Under the pieces are notes generated by a model. That model did no database searches, was not told the DNA's origin, and saw only the letters and a list, made by a program, of their open reading frames with translations. From assembly GCA_016184455.1 (NCBI GenBank), contig JACPCS010000062.1:1-37385 (forward strand): a stretch of DNA of 37,385 bases. Direction: 5' to 3'. The position numbers and the translations under genes are program-made. Below, piece after piece: positions 35,290-37,385 of the stretch. The first letter of the stretch is position 1. Every line of letters begins with the position of its first letter. The stretch is from Acidobacteriota bacterium (lineage in GTDB: Bacteria > Acidobacteriota > Vicinamibacteria > Vicinamibacterales > UBA2999).

Positions 35290-36264
35290 CTAGTCAAATC
35301 GGTAGGCGGTGTCGTTCGAGGTGACGACGATCTCGCCGCGCGGGCCGAAGGCCAGGCCGACGAGCGCGCTTCCCGAGATCACCAGCTCGGGCGGCCGCTC
35401 GAGATCGCCGAACCGGTACACTCCGCTCGCGCCCGCCAGGGCGTCGACGACGTGCAGCGTGCCGTCGGGGTCGAACGTCAGCCCCTGCGGCCGACCGAGC
35501 GGACAGGGGAGCGTCCGCACCTCGCCGCCTGGTCCGATCCGATAGACGGGGTCGTAGGCATTGAGCGTGGGACCGGTGACGAACAGCTCGTGATCGGCGC
35601 TCATCGCCAGATGGAACGCGGCGACGCTTGGCGGCAGCGTCGCGAAGCGGCTCGCACGTCCATCGCGGACGCGGAAGATCGTCCCGGAGCGATCGCCCAC
35701 GTACATCCCGCCCTCGTCGTCAAAGGCCAGCCCGCAAGCCACGCCGAGATCGGAGGCGACCTGTTCCTGGCCACCATCGTCCTTGATCCGGTAGACCGAC
35801 CCTTCGAAGCGGCTGGAGACGTACAGCTGGCCGTCGGGACCGAAGGCAAAAGACGTCGCGTTGACGATCCCCGAGACGAATGACTCGCGCGTGCCGTCCT
35901 CGGTCACGCGGAAGATCGAGACGGGCGCCTCCTGCCCCCGCGATCCGCTGTAGGTCACGAAGAGGTTGCCGCGGCGATCGAAGACAGGACTGTCGACCTG
36001 GTGCAGCCCCGTCGCCCAGCGCGCGCCGATGCTGACATACGCCGTCTCGAGCGGCAGGCCCGGCACCTTCACCTGCGCGCGTCCGCCCTCCACCTCGCCG
36101 GCCACGATCAGGACGAGCCGCGTCGACGAGGCAAACGCCACCCGGGCCGGGACCTCGCCCAGCGTCACGTTCGCGATCGTCTCGACTGGGAAATCAGTGC
36201 CGTGGATCGTGATTCGCCCGCCTTCAACCGCGCGCAGCGGGGTGACGGACGTAATGGTGGGCAC
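35290..36264 (-). CDS. IPT/TIG domain plus NHL/SMP-30-type beta-propeller protein
   Basis: A 324-residue protein without a clear signal peptide. Residues 1-70 look like an IPT/TIG immunoglobulin-like domain (ITSVTPLRAVEGGRITIHGT, then ANVTLGEVPARV). The remainder is a beta-propeller of about five blades with recurring units such as FAFGPDGQLYVSSRFEGSVY, GLAFDDEGGMYVGDRSGTIF, GLTFDPDGTLHVVDALAG and GLAFGPRGEIVVTS. Such propellers act as lactonases or as binding scaffolds, and no catalytic residues can be assigned here. The gene ends 31 bp upstream of the permease start, and may be cotranscribed with it. Confidence 0.82.
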   Translation of the reverse strand: MPTITSVTPLRAVEGGRITIHGTDFPVETIANVTLGEVPARVAFASSTRLVLIVAGEVEGGRAQVKVPGLPLETAYVSIGARWATGLHQVDSPVFDRRGNLFVTYSGSRGQEAPVSIFRVTEDGTRESFVSGIVNATSFAFGPDGQLYVSSRFEGSVYRIKDDGGQEQVASDLGVACGLAFDDEGGMYVGDRSGTIFRVRDGRASRFATLPPSVAAFHLAMSADHELFVTGPTLNAYDPVYRIGPGGEVRTLPCPLGRPQGLTFDPDGTLHVVDALAGASGVYRFGDLERPPELVISGSALVGLAFGPRGEIVVTSNDTAYRFD

Positions 36265-36290
36265 CCAAGGATCCTAAGGCAAAGGGCACC

Positions 36291-36827
36291 TCAGGTATCG
36301 TCTTCGAGCTCGACGTTCCAATAGAGATAGTCGCGCCAGCTCTCGGGCGCGTTGCGCAGCCCGATCGTGATCCGGACCGCTGGCGCCGCATCGGGACGCC
36401 GCGGCGTGCGCCGCATCTTCATGCCCGCCTCGGCGGGCGTGCGTCCGCCCTTCTCCCGGTTGCACGAGATGCACGCGGTGACGATGTTCTCCCAGTCCTT
36501 GCGGCCGCCCTGGGCGACCGGCACGACATGGTCGAAGGTCAAGTCTGAGGTCGGAAGCGTCTCGTTGCAGTACTGGCAGGTGTAGTTGTCCCGCGCATAG
36601 ATGTTCGCCCGCGAGAACGGGACGTAATCGAAGCGGCGCTTGATTTTGACGAACCGGAGCAGGCGGATGACCGAGGGGAGCTTGAAGCTGAACGAGACCG
36701 CCCTTATCTCGCGGTCGTGGACCGCGATCACCTCCACCTTCCCCTGGCACCACAGCGTCACCGCCTTCTGCCAGTGGACGACTTTGAGAGGTTCGTACGA
36801 CGCGTTCAGCAGGAGGGCCTGCTCCAT
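36291..36827 (-). CDS. HNH endonuclease family protein
   Basis: A 178-residue protein of the widespread chromosomal HNH family. The N-terminal half starts LLNASYEPLKVVHWQKAVTL. The HNH motif has CQYC, the core FDHVVPVAQGGRKDWENIVT with catalytic His and Asn, and CISC as the second zinc pair. This family is stand-alone and not linked to restriction in this window, so its substrate is unknown. A good promoter lies just upstream at 36841-36869. The next gene (36925) diverges from it. Confidence 0.93.
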   Translation of the reverse strand: MEQALLLNASYEPLKVVHWQKAVTLWCQGKVEVIAVHDREIRAVSFSFKLPSVIRLLRFVKIKRRFDYVPFSRANIYARDNYTCQYCNETLPTSDLTFDHVVPVAQGGRKDWENIVTACISCNREKGGRTPAEAGMKMRRTPRRPDAAPAVRITIGLRNAPESWRDYLYWNVELEDDT

Positions 36828-36840
36828 GGGCTTGAGTTTT

Positions 36841-36869
36841 ATGATAACCGGTGCTACCGGGGCTGTCTA
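36841..36869 (-). promoter_or_regulatory. Sigma-70-type promoter for the HNH gene, close to its start codon
   Basis: On the minus strand TAGACA (36869-36864), a 17-bp spacer and TATCAT (36846-36841), each matching five of six consensus bases. The ATG at 36827 is only 13 bp beyond the -10, so the transcript would be nearly leaderless. Confidence 0.6.
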
Positions 36870-36924
36870 GAAGCGGCGGCCGCGAACACTAGTGAAGTCA
36901 GCGACTTACGCCGATACGAGCGGC

Positions 36925-37385
36925 GTGATCCTGCGAGCGCTCGTCCTGCTCCTCGCTGTCGTGAGCGGCGCCTGCGCCGCGCGGGGGGGCGTGCCCCGCC
37001 CGTTCCCGGGCGCGCCGCTCCCGCCGGGCACGACCGATTCGTCCGCAGGGACACAGCCGGAGCCGCCACCCGCGGTCCCTGCGCCGGCGACCGGCGCGGT
37101 GGCGGGCCTCGTCCGCACGGCGCTCGAGTTCCTGGGCGTGCCGTACCGGAACGGCGGCAGCGATCCGTCCGGCTTCGACTGCAGCGGGTTCGTGCAGTGG
37201 GTGTTCGGCCGTCACGGCCTGGCGCTGCCGCGCGAGGTCCGCGATCAGTTTCAGGTCGGCCGCACGGTCGATCTGAAGGACGTGCGCGAGGGCGACCTGC
37301 TCTTCTTCGAAACCGTCGCGCGCGGCGCGTCGCACGTCGGCATCGCGCTCGGCAGCGGCCGGTTCGTACACGCGCCGAGCTCGAA
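36925..37385 (+). CDS. NlpC/P60 lipoprotein peptidase (3' end cut by window edge)
   Basis: A partial cell-wall peptidase: about 153 codons are visible before the edge. The signal peptide MILRALVLLLAVVSGAC gives a lipobox (S-G-A-C). A Pro/Ala-rich linker follows, then the NlpC/P60 catalytic domain with ALEFLGVPYRNGGSDPSGFD, the catalytic Cys in DCSGFVQWVF, and the His region ASHVGIALGSGRFVHAPSS. The third polar residue lies beyond the edge. I use GTG 36925; GTG 36892 in the same frame is an alternative that adds 11 residues. Probably cuts the D-Glu-mDAP bond in peptidoglycan peptides. Confidence 0.85.
   Translation, partial: MILRALVLLLAVVSGACAARGGVPRPFPGAPLPPGTTDSSAGTQPEPPPAVPAPATGAVAGLVRTALEFLGVPYRNGGSDPSGFDCSGFVQWVFGRHGLALPREVRDQFQVGRTVDLKDVREGDLLFFETVARGASHVGIALGSGRFVHAPSS

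Overview
The window is GC-rich bacterial chromosome from a Gram-negative organism: it carries lpxC, many lipobox signal peptides and ECF/anti-sigma and sigma-54 regulators. Together with trmFO and an HslUV locus coding like that of Acidobacteriota, the best guess is Acidobacteriota, possibly class Vicinamibacteria. That placement is an inference from gene content and style; no rRNA or tRNA gene is present to test it. I see no transposase, integrase of a mobile element, phage gene or CRISPR array.

Layout. 1-4357 (minus): hslV, hslU, a GAF/sigma-54 activator and a cut-off lipoprotein gene, closely packed. 4667-9666: a PEGA-domain surface protein (plus), an APC permease, two small envelope proteins, and an ECF sigma/anti-sigma pair (minus). 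9842-15276 (plus): an unusual helix-turn-helix/receiver fusion, an ABC-F translation factor, and an NtrB/NtrC-type two-component pair. 15343-22315 (minus): a degenerate metallo-beta-lactamase-fold protein, then xerC, trmFO, topA and dprA. 22677-27518 (plus): a TPR protein, a lipoprotein, rplU, rpmA, obgE, nadD, rsfS and comF. 27526-36827: tmk and lysA, a STAS protein, lpxC, uvrA, a second APC permease, a beta-propeller protein and an HNH nuclease. 36925-end: a cut-off NlpC/P60 lipoprotein.

Two ancient housekeeping neighbourhoods dominate. dprA-topA-trmFO-xerC followed on the same strand by hslV-hslU is the order known from Bacillus (smf-topA-gid-codV-codW-clpY), here split by about 12 kb of envelope and regulatory genes. 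rplU-rpmA-obgE-nadD-rsfS is the common ribosome-assembly cluster, with comF translationally coupled behind it.

The most unusual signal is a dense set of short dispersed palindromes of at least six sequence families. Four copies of one family share the identical ten-base arms CAACTCCCAA and TTGGGAGTTG. Another family (GTCCGGCT-NN-AGCCGGAC) sits exactly between two convergent gene pairs. Others lie in frame inside hslU, an ABC-F gene, xerC and topA, always in predicted loops or linkers. Two conserved genes (topA and the second APC permease) also look internally deleted, which may be real or an assembly fault.
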